A DNA stretch of 64,000 nt from Paragordius varius (taxonomy: Eukaryota > Nematomorpha): assembly GCA_964247055.1 (NCBI GenBank), contig OZ176056.1, positions 5,642,001-5,706,000 on the forward strand. Direction: 5' to 3'. Under the pieces are notes generated by a model. The model ran no database searches. It worked only from the letters and a program-made list of their open reading frames with translations, and had not been told where the DNA came from. Positions 32,014-45,416 of this stretch are shown in pieces. How positions within the stretch are numbered: the stretch's first letter is position 1; every line of letters begins with the position of its first letter. Made by a program: the position numbers and the translations under genes.

Positions 32014-35000
32014 AGTTTATTCCTTTTTAATTAGATGATTATACGAGAGATAAAGAATCAAACTGAGATTAATAAAAATTTAAAATATGGCATTATATTC
32101 TCTATAGTTTTTCCTTTTTATAAAATTTTAAGGACAAAATCTAAAAACTATTAAAATAATAGTAGATAAAGACAGTCATATATTTTATACCTTGATGATT
32201 TGAATTAATATAACCAACTTATAGTGGGTTGCCAAACGAGGAATAAAGCTGAAAATTGGTAACACTATCATTTATATGTTTCACTATCATACTCATTTAG
32301 GTTGTATTAAAATTAAGATTTAAAAAAGTATGTCCGTTTTTATCCATAACACATATTTGTCATATTTTACTTTTTTTCGTTTTGTCTTTAATACTTTTGA
32401 TCAAAAAAAAGATTTTTATATAGCAAACGTTTTATTTATTGATTAATTATTTGTTTAGCGGAATTCGCGGTTTTGCTGTTTCAGACCTTTTGGCTTCTCG
32501 TTGGGATGGTCCTAGTCCTTATAAATCTTACTTTTATGTCCACAATACTGGAAATCGGAATCAAATTGACTCAAATATCGATTATGACATAATTTTTACG
32601 GCAGAAACTCACAATTTTCCTACAGGTTTTACTTAATTATGAAAATGCTTAATTATACTTTTAAAAAATGAAAGAGATAGCTTATGTTAACTTTTTTACT
32701 AAATTTAAAGTCAGCAAACAAAAAGACATAAATTGCAATAATATTTAGAAAATATTTTTAAAAATAATTGTTAAACACAAGTTAAAGCGTTATTTGTGAA
32801 TAATTGATTTGTGCATTATGTTTTTACATATACATAAACATTTTTAATTTACCTTAAAATTTATTAAATGTATCTTAGAATAAAATATGTGTTTTTTTAA
32901 TAATATAAATATTTTTTATTTAAAAGCCATGGTTTATTAAATAATAAATACATTTTTTGCGTAAAAAGCACATTAAATTACAAAAATATATATTTTTGAC
33001 ATTTAATAGAATTTCTAATATAAACAATTGATAAATCAGAAAAAAATGATAAATTATACAAAAAACAATTCTGAAATACTAAATAGTTTATTTTTAGGGG
33101 TTTTACGATAAAATAAATTTATAATTTTGACACCACCTATTTTCTAATCAGAGTCAAAAATGAGATGCAATTTCATCTAGTTTTATTCAGAGATTTTCAA
33201 ATATCTAGAGAATATATATCATATATATGTACGAAAAATAAAAATTAAATTTTATAATCAAAATCATGTCATCGCATCATTAAAAGTTAACTTTATTTTA
33301 AATGGCATGTGTGTTTTTAGGTGTTTCTCCTTTTGAGGGGGCCGCAACTGGGATAGGAGGTCGCCAACGAGACGTACAAGCTACGGGCAGGGGTGCCCTA
33401 ACCTTAGCGGGAACGGCTGGTTATGCTGTTTCACATCTCAATATTCCTGGTGATTTATTTTAAAAGTTTTTATGTCATGTATAACATTAGGAAAAATGGA
33501 AAACATATAGTTCAAATTAAAAAGCTGTTAGTTATTTATATATAATAAAAGTATGCGGTCAATTATCCTTAATTTAGGAAAAAGGGACATTTATATAATA
33601 ATAAGAGCGAATGGTTATAAATATAATTGTTCTTTAGGACTGGATGTTCAACATGAACTTCGCTGGTAGCATTCGAAATAAAATATGGGCTCACATATAA
33701 TTTATTAGATATAAAATATCAGACTAAAATTCAAGCACAAAATAAATTTTTTTTAGGTTTTGCCGATTGAATATACAAAAATATAAAAATTGTTCAAGAA
33801 ATGTTGATTATACAAAGATTTTATAAATATATTTTTACAAATTATAAATAAATATATTTTTCGCGGGCCGCACATAAAGTATTCGAAAGAGACGTGTTAT
33901 CCACCCCTGCTTTAGAATATAAGATTATACGGAAACAAACAAATCAAAGTAAACAAAATACATTAATTGGATATAGGATGTTACCATAAGATTTTTATTT
34001 GTATCATACTATCAATTATATTTATAATCAAAAATGAATGGAAAGGGTTTAGAAATAAAACACAATTGTATAATCATTTTTCGCCTTTTTACCTTTGTTG
34101 GTATGACATAGGCAAAAATAATAAAATTAGAGTAAGTTTAGTATAAGAAAGCCTCGTATCGTCTTTGTGTAATGACTAACCATTGTATACGTATAGAAGC
34201 TGTCTGTAAATTTACGATCCTCTCAGGCGTTATCATCACTGTCGGCAGCACTTAAATCATTATAAATTGTTTTTTTTAAGTTGGTGTACCCCGATTTTTA
34301 CCTTTGGAATTTAGGGATAAAATTTTATTTTTCCATTGTTCTGAAGCAGGTTTGATGTGTCCAAAATATTTAAGTCCATCTCTTCGGATCATTATTTTAG
34401 GTTGATAAATAGTTGATGCAAAAATCAAAATTCATTTACTAGACTTTTGAAAATCAGATGCTCTTAGAACTTTTTTATTATAATAACCTATTTTTGGCGC
34501 TAACCCTCAACATTTTTGGATGAAAAAATTAATATCAAGTATGACACCCATTCACACATCTATACCCTTTTACACAGTGCGCACAAAAAAATAAACGAAC
34601 ATGAGTTTTATTTAGAATAATAAGAAATCCCTTAAAAAAGAAGACCCCGGCAAAATGCGCCCCAAAATGGAAATATTCCATTTTTTTATTTTTGACTAGA
34701 AATAGATTTTTGTCCATATTTTTTAAACTTATTGAGCAAACACGATAAAACTTTTATAGATTATATAAAACCTAATATCATAAGAAAAATACACAAAATT
34801 AATAATTTTTTTATTCCACAAAAATAGAATTTCGTAAATTTTATGACATTGTCGAAATATATTATAAAAAAAATTATTCGTAATAACTCCATATAGTTAT
34901 TATTACACTTGGCAAATTTTAACATTTTTTTAACTCCCATTCTTGTAAATTTAAAATTTATTTCATTAAAGTACATAATTAGTATATCTGAAAAGAAAAT

Positions 35001-38000
35001 TGGTCTAGCCTGCAAGAATTTTTTTAAATTGGAGTTTATCGATAATTTTTGGCCCCAATTTAACATTAAAATTTCGAAAATTAAAAGTTTTAGATATGAA
35101 GCCATGTATTGTATATCATTCGAAAGAGCGCCAAAAACTGCATCTTTTAAATGGTAGTAAGTCATTTAAATCAATCGGATGTAAAAGTTATTTGGGTTTA
35201 AATGGTCGAAATTTTCAATCCTTAAATAAGTCAAGAATTTTGACGGAAAAACTAATTTGAAAATCATATAAATTATTTTAATATAATTATTATGGTTATA
35301 TTAGTATTAAATTTAAAAAAATGTTAAAAAAAAGCTTTTGGTTTGCTTTTTTAATAAAAATTATTATTATCATAAATATTTTACCTAGTGGATACTATGC
35401 ATAGTTACAATCTAAATTTATTACATAATGGCTATAAATAATCAAAAATACCTTAAACTTTGTTTTTATCTTTAAAATTTCGAAATTATCAGCCTCTTAA
35501 AGAAAATAAATTAATATTAATGAGATGGTAATTTTATAAAAACAAAAAACTTAAAAATGGCTGTTTTGGGTGACTTAAAAGCAGTTTTAATCAAAAAAAC
35601 TTTCTTGTGTTATCTTTTTTGGACATTCATCACCATCTAAACAAAGTTTGAGCTATTTTCATCCATTAGTTTTAAGAGAATAATAATTAAAAAAAATGCT
35701 CTCGCTTCGCGCGTTTGTCGCTCTTTGTGTCCAATATTAACTGTCGATGTAATATATATTAGTGTGCATTTTATAGAGTTTTTATTACTCTTTCGAAGGA
35801 TATATTACAAATGGGCATTACTTGTATATTTTCAAAAAACATTTTTTAGTAAAATTTTGATAAAGAGGGCGCATAATCAAAAAAATCAAATTATACAATA
35901 TTCTTCCATCGAGTTATAATTTTTATTTCAGATTTACTGTTAAAATGATACTAAAGATCAGAAAATGCAAAAAACGCGAGTGGCAGAAAAATTTGTTGTC
36001 CAGTGTTATTTAAGTTTTATTACTCATATATAACATACCAAAGAGTTGGTATATCCAATATAGGCTATGTTCTTTAAGTCCCTCAAAAAATTTGTATTTT
36101 TTGAAATATTTTCTTAATTTTTGTTTCATTTTCATAAACAAAACTGCAATTTATAAATGCGAATAAAAATACCAATAAAACTTCAAGATTATGAAATTAT
36201 ATATATATATATATATTATTTAATCACATAGTTAATTAATTCAATCGCAAATTGAATAAGGACCTTTTCTGCTATATATATATGGAAGGTATCATCTTAA
36301 TGCAAATTTGATTAAAAAAACTGAGCAAATAATTACCTATTACAACATGTATTTTGCTGAGAAATTAGTTCATTACAAGGAAATATGAACCCCTAGCAAG
36401 ATAGTTATACTAATTCCGGTGGAGGACTACAGACCAGGATGGAGAAGGGTTCCATCAAACGCTCAAACATATAGAAGTTTGACTAATGTATTCATTGTGT
36501 ATAAATTTAAAATTCTTATAAGTATTTGAAGTGTTTTTGTTGGGTGAGACTATCTTCAGATTTGAAGCTTGTCGTATTTCGAGAGCATCATTAATGTTTA
36601 TATTCATAATTTGTTTGATTGCATGGTAGCTTTTCCATGTGTGTGTGATTCTATCTTTGAGATGTTGCAGGAGCAATTTTTGCAAACGAAATTTGTATTT
36701 GACACTATCATGATAAGACCGGAACATTTTTATTTTAAATTTTGTAAAACCTAATTATATATTCTTATTGTAAGAGAAAGCTAAAACTATTGAATAAAAA
36801 TAAATTGATTTATTATCAGTTTTTCAATATATATAATTATAATTGTTTGATTTATAATTTGAGCCATAGAGTTTCTGGATGTAGATTATTTGAAAATGTC
36901 AGAATAATTTTGTTGCAAGGAAAATTCTATTTTGTAATCAAAATTATATGAAGAATACGTGAAACTCAATCTGGCTTTAATATATTCTTTACAAGTAGAA
37001 TTTAACTTATTAAGCTATATATAGTGTATAGCAGTTGCCAAAAAAGCTATTTATATTTTCGATACTGCCTTCTGTATATCAAATGGTCTTTAATTAAATA
37101 TTTTATCTATAGATTAAATAGTATATAAACATTTAGCCATAGTAATGTAATGGGAATTTCATAATTTTTGAATTTTGCTAGTTATTTCAGTATTCGGGTT
37201 TAAAAATTGCAGCTTTTGTTTATGAAACAGTGAGAAGCATGTGAGGAAAATGAAACAAAAATAAAGAAAATATTTCAAAAAATACAAATTTTTTGAGGGA
37301 CTTAAAAAGATACATAGCCTTTATTAGATATACCAACTCTTTGGTATGTTATAAAGTCATAAACTCAAATAATAATAACTATAGGAAGTTATTACGAATA
37401 ATTTTTTTATAATATATTTCGACAATGTCATAAAATTTACGAATTTCTATTTTTGTTAAATAATAAAATTTATTGATACTTTAAAATAATTTTATGTATT
37501 TTTCTTAAGAATATATTAGGTTTTATATAATAAATAAAAGTTTTATCATCTTTGCTCCATAAGTTAAAAAAATATGGACAAAAATCTATTTCTAGTCAAA
37601 AATGAAAAAATGGATTATTTTTATTTTGAGGCGCATGCCCCAAAATTTTGGGTCTCCTTTTCCAAGGGATTTCTTATTATTCTAGATAAAAATCATGTTC
37701 GTTTATTTTTTTTACCCCCCTTTTTTGCGCACAGTGTTATGCAACCCTAAACAATAAGATATATCCCCAGAACTTATGTTTGTCTTTCATAAAAAAATAT
37801 GGTTATCTTTTAATTTTTACGTAAATTGTCTTTTTTACATTAATTTTTACTGTATTAACATAGTGTGTTACCAATTTAAATATCTCTTCCTTTTTTGCAA
37901 TTCAAAACGTTAGATTATTGAAAAAACGATGTTTAAAAATATGATTGACTATAATTCTTCGTTGTTTAGAATTTCATACCAGCAATCATAATTTACATTT

Positions 38001-41000
38001 CTAAGTTTTATTTATCCAATGTAAATTTCCTTTTTAATATCAATTTTTTCCGTACTGCAATCTAACTTACTTACCTATTATATCATACCTTATTTTATGC
38101 AAATTGGCTCTTAATAAATTTTAATTGTTAATATTTATATCCAGACTATAATTTACCATGGGAATCGGATTTCATGCAAACCTTTGCAGGCCAAGGTTTA
38201 AAAAGCGATCATTTAGCTCCGGCCCTTCGTATCCTTATTGAGGCAAGTAATGGAGCTAGTGATTATGGAAATAAATATGGTGAACCAATTATTTGTGGGT
38301 TCACACGCAGTTTTTGTACATCTTTTGTCATCAACATTGAAAATGATCTTTATTCTTCCACCAGCCCAGTATTGCAAAGCGAAAAAATAACTGAAAAGTT
38401 GTTGTCTTTTAGGGCCTGGTTAAAACCAATCATGTTTACGGGTGGCTTAGGACTTATACCACACGCTATGATACGCAAAGTTCCACCTCAAAATGGTATT
38501 TAGCTATAAGATTTATTAAATTTTTTATGAAGAGATTGGTTGTTAATGTATTGGTTCTTAGTTAATTTTTTCTCGAAAAATTTAAAGAAAATTTGAATGT
38601 TTGATAGTTTTTTGTAATTTTTATAAGATATTAGTTATTTTTTACACAGAAATTTCGGATTGGAAAAATATTGAATGCTTTTATATAGCTTCATATTTAG
38701 AATAAAATGGAATCTCAGAGGTTAAAAATGATTTTTAAATTAATGAAATATTTAACAAAACGGTATAAGAAAAATATTTTTAAATATTACACTAATTTTT
38801 ATATTTTAGCGTTTTTTTTTGTTTTTAAGGTATGCGTGTCGCCAAAATTGGTGGACCAGTCTATAAGATTGGTATGGGGGGTGGGGCCGCTTCGTCCAAA
38901 ACAACTAGTCTAAAATCATCAAGTAAATTTTTAATTTTTTTTCATTTTTTATTACTTATTATTTTAGCAATGACAACAACGCTTGTTTTTGTTTTTATTG
39001 TTAAAGAGAACGTATTTTTGTAATCATAAATACTCATAACATTTATTTAAACTAGACTATATCCATAAAACTTTCATTACGTGCTATAGTATCTTTTTCT
39101 ATAGATTACTAATTATATTAAAAATGAAACTAAAAAACTTATAATTTTCATTCATTTCGTATCTAAATCAATGTGTCCAAAAAAATTCTAAATACCGCTA
39201 AAAATATTTAGCTTGTGTCATGGAGCTTTTCAGTTAATTTTATATAATATAAGTACATCACAAAATTCGTAAATATCAGGGCCATAGGGCTGCGGTTTGA
39301 GTTTCATACCACTGATCTAAATTATCATTAGTTTTTATATTACATTAATATTTGATTTTTCATTTATTTCATTGTAAACGATACTACTACCATGTAATGA
39401 AAATTTAGATATATTCTATTTTTAAATAAATATAATCGATTTTTTTAACAAATAATTAAAGATAAAGAATCGAAGGAACATGTATTGCTTAATGGACACC
39501 GAAATGGTATGACAGAGGAAACCACAAGGTAAAGTTTTTAATACTATTAATTCAAGACCCTTATACATTAAATTATAAATTAAAACTATATATTTTTTTA
39601 TTATAATTATCCGCTAATAGGGTTGGGGTGGATATATCATATATCAATAACCAATTATTTATCAAAGGTTTATAACATGATTAAAAAAATAAATATGAAT
39701 AGTAAAGAATGTAAATTTTACATATTAATGTTAGTGAATTAACATATTTATTTATTGAAACTCGGCAAACCCCAATAAATTTTTTACATTTGTGGTAATG
39801 ATAACTGCTTATGATTATGAATGACTGCATTTACATGCGATCAGACCGGGTATCCGTGTTTTCTTATCGGTTAAAACCCCCAATAAATTAAACTTTTAAT
39901 AAATTTTGCTTCTAAAAAACGAGAAAAAACAACTCAAATAATCTGAATTATACTTTTTAGAGAAAGTGAATTAGATTATCAAGCCGTACAAAGAGGTGAT
40001 CCCGAAATGCAACAAAAATTGTATAGGGCTACAAAAGCTTGTGCACTTAGTGGTATGTTTTGTGCTCCTAACTGCAATCCAAGAAAAGAACACATAAAGT
40101 GTGTTGAAAATGAATTATCATGTATGGGGGATTTGGATATAAATTCCTCAAAAAATTTAATTAATCCAATACAATCGATTCATGATCAAGGTGCGGGTGG
40201 AAATGGTATAAACTAATTTTTATTTTGTGGAAAATTTAACAATCCCTTTAAAAGTGAAAAACCATCATCCTAAGTGGTATCCAATTATTTACAATAATGT
40301 TTTAGGAAGGGTGTTTTAGAAAGCGTTATGGTAGTAAGTAGGGCGCTGGACTCTTGCACTTGGTTTTGTTAATATGTAAATTCCCAAAGTTAAAACCCTT
40401 AACCTGCACAATTTTGCCATCATCACTGTCAATGTTAGCCATGGGCAGGCGAGTGTTAAAGCTTTTACAAGTCCCCCCTTTTATATTATAAAAGAATCAA
40501 GGATGTCCAACACGCTTTTTTCGGTATGCAAAAGTCATTTAAAAAAATGTTAATAAAAAATTAATTCCGATTAAAAATTTTACGATTATTTAGAACATAT
40601 ATCATACAAAATTGGACCTAAAGTAATTAATAAACAAAAATTATCAAAGCAGTCACGAAGATTCATTATGTTAGACAGCGTTGCTTTACTATCTAAAATA
40701 TAACATTTACAATTCAAATTTACCCTCAAACAATAATTTTACTCTTGAACAATTTAAATTCACCCTCAAATAAATTTTAAGATAAAAAATTACATATGTT
40801 TTTTTATTTTTAAAAAAAATATGTTTTAAATTAAAATAATACTGAAAAAATAATAAACTATGCCATAAATATATATTTAATATTAATAATGAGTTATATT
40901 AGTTTGAAAAAAACATGATTTATTTTTAGGGTGAATTTGAATTGTTCAAGGGTGAATTTGAACTGTAAACGGTATCTAATAATGTTTTATTTATTTAGGG

Positions 41001-44000
41001 AATGTTTTGAAAGAAATCGTTGATCCTTTGGGTGCTTACATTGATTTAAATGCATTCAGTTGTGCCGATTCAAGTTGTGGACCACTTGAAGTTTGGACTG
41101 CGGAATATCAGGAAAGCAATGCTATTCTTCTACCCCCAAAACCTCCTATGCCTTTTGAAGGTTGGTAACCTCATTTTTTGAACGCTATTTTTTAGGTATT
41201 TAAAGTTAATATTAGTCTAGTTATGAAAAGTGTATTTAAAAACCTATATCTAACATGTATTTTACTTTTTTACCTAATAGATAATAAAATATCATTGAAA
41301 TAATTTCTACAAGTATAAAATATAAAAAGCACCATTCAAAATCTTTTTATACCCTTTTTCGTTTTTTACGCATGTTTTTTGTTTGTATTTCTTTTAATTT
41401 TATATCCTAATCAATTATTTATTAGGGAATATCTAATTAATATATCATATCTCTATAAATTTACGCCAGAAAATTTTCTTACAACAAAAAATTATAACCA
41501 AAATTAAATTTATAATAGATAAGGCTTTACAAACATTACAATCAATCTGTAAGCGTGAAAAATGCCCATTAAATATTGTTGGGCAAATTGAAGCTGAAAA
41601 ATGCAAGGGATTCGTTATTTTTGGTTCAAATTCACAAAATTCATCTTTCGCTTATGAAAAAACGCATTTTTCTACGAATTATCTCAAACTCCCGAGCTCA
41701 GAAGCCATAAGGAAAAAGGTAAAATATTTTTTTTTAATTTTTACATAAGCAGCGCTTTTAAATTTATTTCCACCTTTCCTATTTTAAAATATAGCTCAAT
41801 AATTTAGAATCGTAGAAATTCCAGCACATTTTCTCTCAAACATGCTGGTTTGTTGTGGTTATTTTAAATGAGCCAAAAAATTTATCATTTATAAGTTTTA
41901 TTTTCAAGTAGCTATAGCATATTATTAATTATTATATATTATATTTGATAAAGTATTTAATATTTCAAAATTTTCCTATATATGAAAAGTTCCAGCAATC
42001 AGAATCATTGGTTGGACGGGTTTATTTTTAACAACATTTTATATGGTTTTATTGAAATTTCCTGTGTATTTAGATTTTCAATCATTTATTTTTTAATATA
42101 TATTTTGTTTGTATGATAGATTATCCACAGTAGCCTACTAATTGAACCATACATGATCTCCAATGGTTTTGCCAAAATTATTATTAATAACCGCCAACCC
42201 AATAATACTATGATGATGAAGGTGAAATGTGCAAACCCTCCTAACCCTATTTTGATGTACATTGCTGGATTGCAGTGTGGAAAACAACCATATAATATAA
42301 ATCATAATCCAAATCATATCCAAAATAATTTTATTTTACAGTCTTTTATTGGTGGGGCTTTAAATCGAGTCCTTAGACAAGTGGCTGTCGGATCTAAACG
42401 ATTTCTCACAAACAAGGTAGGTATTAAATTGAATGAATTCTGTTGTTGCTTATTTGAGAGCGACACATGAAATTAGGATTTTAAGATTTATGGCTGTTTT
42501 GATTAAAAAAATTTATCATTTATTTTTTATTTACTGTAAAAATTTCAAATATATAATTAAACATTTTTTAGAGAATAAATGACTTTTTCATTTTCATAAT
42601 GCTATCATATAATGACAAAATAATATATATTGCCCTTATCGAAAATATAACTAATTTTTAGGTATCTAATATAATGCTAGAAATTACCCGTTTTTTCTAT
42701 CAAGCTCCATATACATTCCTACTGAATGCTATTAAATTATGTTTTATTATTATGATATAAAGTAAATCTAATATTTATCATCAAACATTCATCTTTTATA
42801 CGCAGGTTGACCGTTCTGTGAGCGGTCTTATAGCTCGACAACAATGTTGCGGTCCTTTACAAACTCCGTTATCGGATTGCGGGTGTGTCGCCCTCTCTCA
42901 TTTCCCACAAATTATGCATAGTCCGGCCAAAGGTGTAACTATTTAACTCATATTTTTTAATTTTAAAATAAAGGGATTAAAATATAATCGAACCCATACG
43001 AAGTTTACGACCCAACTGTTTAAAACTAAAATGGTAAAAATAATTTTAAATTTTTAGCTTACAGCATGCACATTAATGTTGACCAATTCGCATTATTTTT
43101 GGAGGGCAATAATGTAATACAGTAGCATATCATATAAAACAAATATTGTACATAATTAAATTTAATTTTATATTAGGATAAGAAAAAATTGTAATACGGT
43201 GCATTTTTTCATTACTTTTTCCTAGATCATATGTAAACTATTTTGGCATATTATTATATTTTTTAGGCAAAATAATACACACATTTAACAACTTTTCATA
43301 GTTTAGGTGTATTTATAACATTGTTTATAAAAAATAAAATCGTAAGTAAAAAAAAATAGAACTTTAAAATTAAAACCTAAATATATTTCTTAGAAAGACG
43401 CTCATACTTTTTATATTATATAACTTTATGTCTTCGGTTACAAAATATGGAATAGCTCCGTAAATTCTTAACACATTCGATTGTTTAATAATTGGATTGA
43501 CAGATTACAGTAAAAATCGGAATTATACGGACAAAACGTTAAAATATAAAGACAAATTTTTTTCTTAAATATATACTTTTTATCATGTTTTTTTACATAT
43601 AAAACTCTTTGTTTAACTTTAAAATATAGAATATAGATGTATATTGGTAATACAATCAAATACATATTTTTCCGTTGTTAGTTAAATAATTTATTAGGGT
43701 AAATTAAGGTTTAAAATAGTATGGTTGTCTTTTAGAAAAAAAATTTGTCCTTATATTTTTACATTTTGTCCGTTTTCAATTTTTATTGTATAAGTAGAAG
43801 AAAATTTCAGTTTAAAAAGTATGAACCTCTTTTTAAAAAATATTAGCCTTTTAGTTTTCTCTTTTTTTTCATATAATTTTAATTTTTACCATATTAAATT
43901 ATGACTTACGTCATCAAACCTATTTTTTATTAGACCAATCAAAATAGGAAAGCCCTTAACATTTTAATTTGGCTTTTTTAAAACAAGTTATCGATTTTAA

Positions 44001-44434
44001 AAGTTTTCAATATTGTTTTTTTTTAAATAATTTTGTTTTTTTATTCATTTGTCAACACAACTCTTCTTTTTCAACATATTTTTGTAAATCTCAGAAGTAT
44101 TGGTTAGATTTTTACTGATAACACAAATTTTATTAATTGTATTTAATATTGTTAGCTAAGATTCTACTCGCTCCTATTTTATAGAAAATTCCATCAAATA
44201 ACAAAAACTTTTTTTAAAAAAATGTCACCAAAGAGTTCGAAACCTAATATTAGCTCAATAAATTAAATGGGGGTTCCATAATTTTATGTAAAATATATAT
44301 TATTCTATATTCTGTTTTAAAAAATATCCTTTAGATGAGGTTAAATTAATGTATCCTGGAAGTATTACAACCATAGGAGAATGTCCCATAAAAGTTTTGC
44401 ATGACAATTGTGCCGGGCCTAGAATGGCTTTAGG

Positions 44435-44483
<49 letters not shown>

Positions 44484-45377
44484 AATTATATTAGTTTTTC
44501 ATAATTAAAAGAGGGTAACATCATGAGAAATATGACAAAAGATCATATACAAATTTTTTGATTAAAAAGAATGCTAGTTACAAAATCTAAACAAAATCGA
44601 TATTTTTAAACAAATTTTCTCATTACTGCTTTCCAAATTTTGGCATGAAAGCAAAATGTTGATATAAATAGTAGTTATATTGTTTTATGTAGCTTTTTAA
44701 GTCTTATATTAATACTTATCTAATTTGAGGCGGCCTGTGCATTATTTGTGTTGGACACCAGAAAATATGCATTTTTTCAGTTAAACCATTTAGTAAATAT
44801 TTATAGCACCTTAATTCAACATTACCTCATTAAAATTTTCGGTCGTCTATTTACAATTTTAAATATCGCTTTTTTTACAAAAAATGTTAAAAACAAAACA
44901 AATATATCAATATTTTTTCGATAGGCCGCTTTACTTTTTTCAAATGTGTTTTTTTAGCCAAATCTCACAGTTTTAAATTGCAAAGTATGGAATAATAATT
45001 TATATTAATAAAACAATCAAATATGTATTTTACAATTAATTAATTTATAAAATTTTAAAATGTATGGCCGTGTTATTAAAATCTTGTGGTATTTATTTAC
45101 GTTTTATATGTATAATTTTCAAATTCCACTGCAAAAACGAAAATGGATGAATTAAAGATTTATAATTAAATATTTTTCAAAAAAAATATGTTTTTATTTT
45201 TTTCCGCATAATTTCAATTTATTCTATATATATATATTTATATTATGTAAGGAGAGGCATTAACAAACATGGTGGGCAACGTACCGATCTCTGCGCTTAA
45301 TGATTGTAAATGTAGCGTTAATTGGATGTGGCCTGCAAAATGTGCCGAAAAAGTTATATATTACTTAGTTTTCTATT

Positions 45378-45416
<39 letters not shown>

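Larger units (their letters stand above)
34572..37738. mobile_element. Foldback CACTA/Chapaev-like element with ~500-bp inverted arms
   Basis: Outer ends CACAGTGCGCACAAAA and its partner TTTTTTGCGCACAGTG face each other. The left arm (34574-34905 continued at 36006-36180) and right arm (about 37190-37738) align over roughly 500 bp, through blocks such as AATAAACGAACATGA, GACTAGAAATAGATTTTTGT and ACATACCAAAGAGTTGGTAT. TTA lies just outside both ends, fitting the 3-bp duplication and CAC termini of CACTA/Chapaev (CMC) elements. No transposase recognised. The left arm is split by a second element. Confidence 0.7.
31067..42932 (+). other. PFAS first FGAM-synthase half, exons
   Basis: Twelve exons. 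Landmarks: DLAQSN joined to [11 protein letters not shown] (the substrate-binding SEH-RHW motif), [11 protein letters not shown], the Gly-rich [104 protein letters not shown] and [13 protein letters not shown]. The exons at 38145-38495, 39961-40205 and 41519-42416 hold residues not found in typical PFAS. Confidence 0.95.

Noticed and set aside
34761-35165. A 134-codon minus-strand frame as a gene
   Set aside because: It spans the junction between the foldback arm and the nested CACT-ended element and has only A+T-biased residues (Ile, Phe, Lys, Asn).
34572-37738. A Polinton-like element, because of the long inverted arms
   Set aside because: Only 3.2 kb, no capsid, polymerase or integrase frame, ends begin CAC and the flank is TTA, not a 6-bp duplication.
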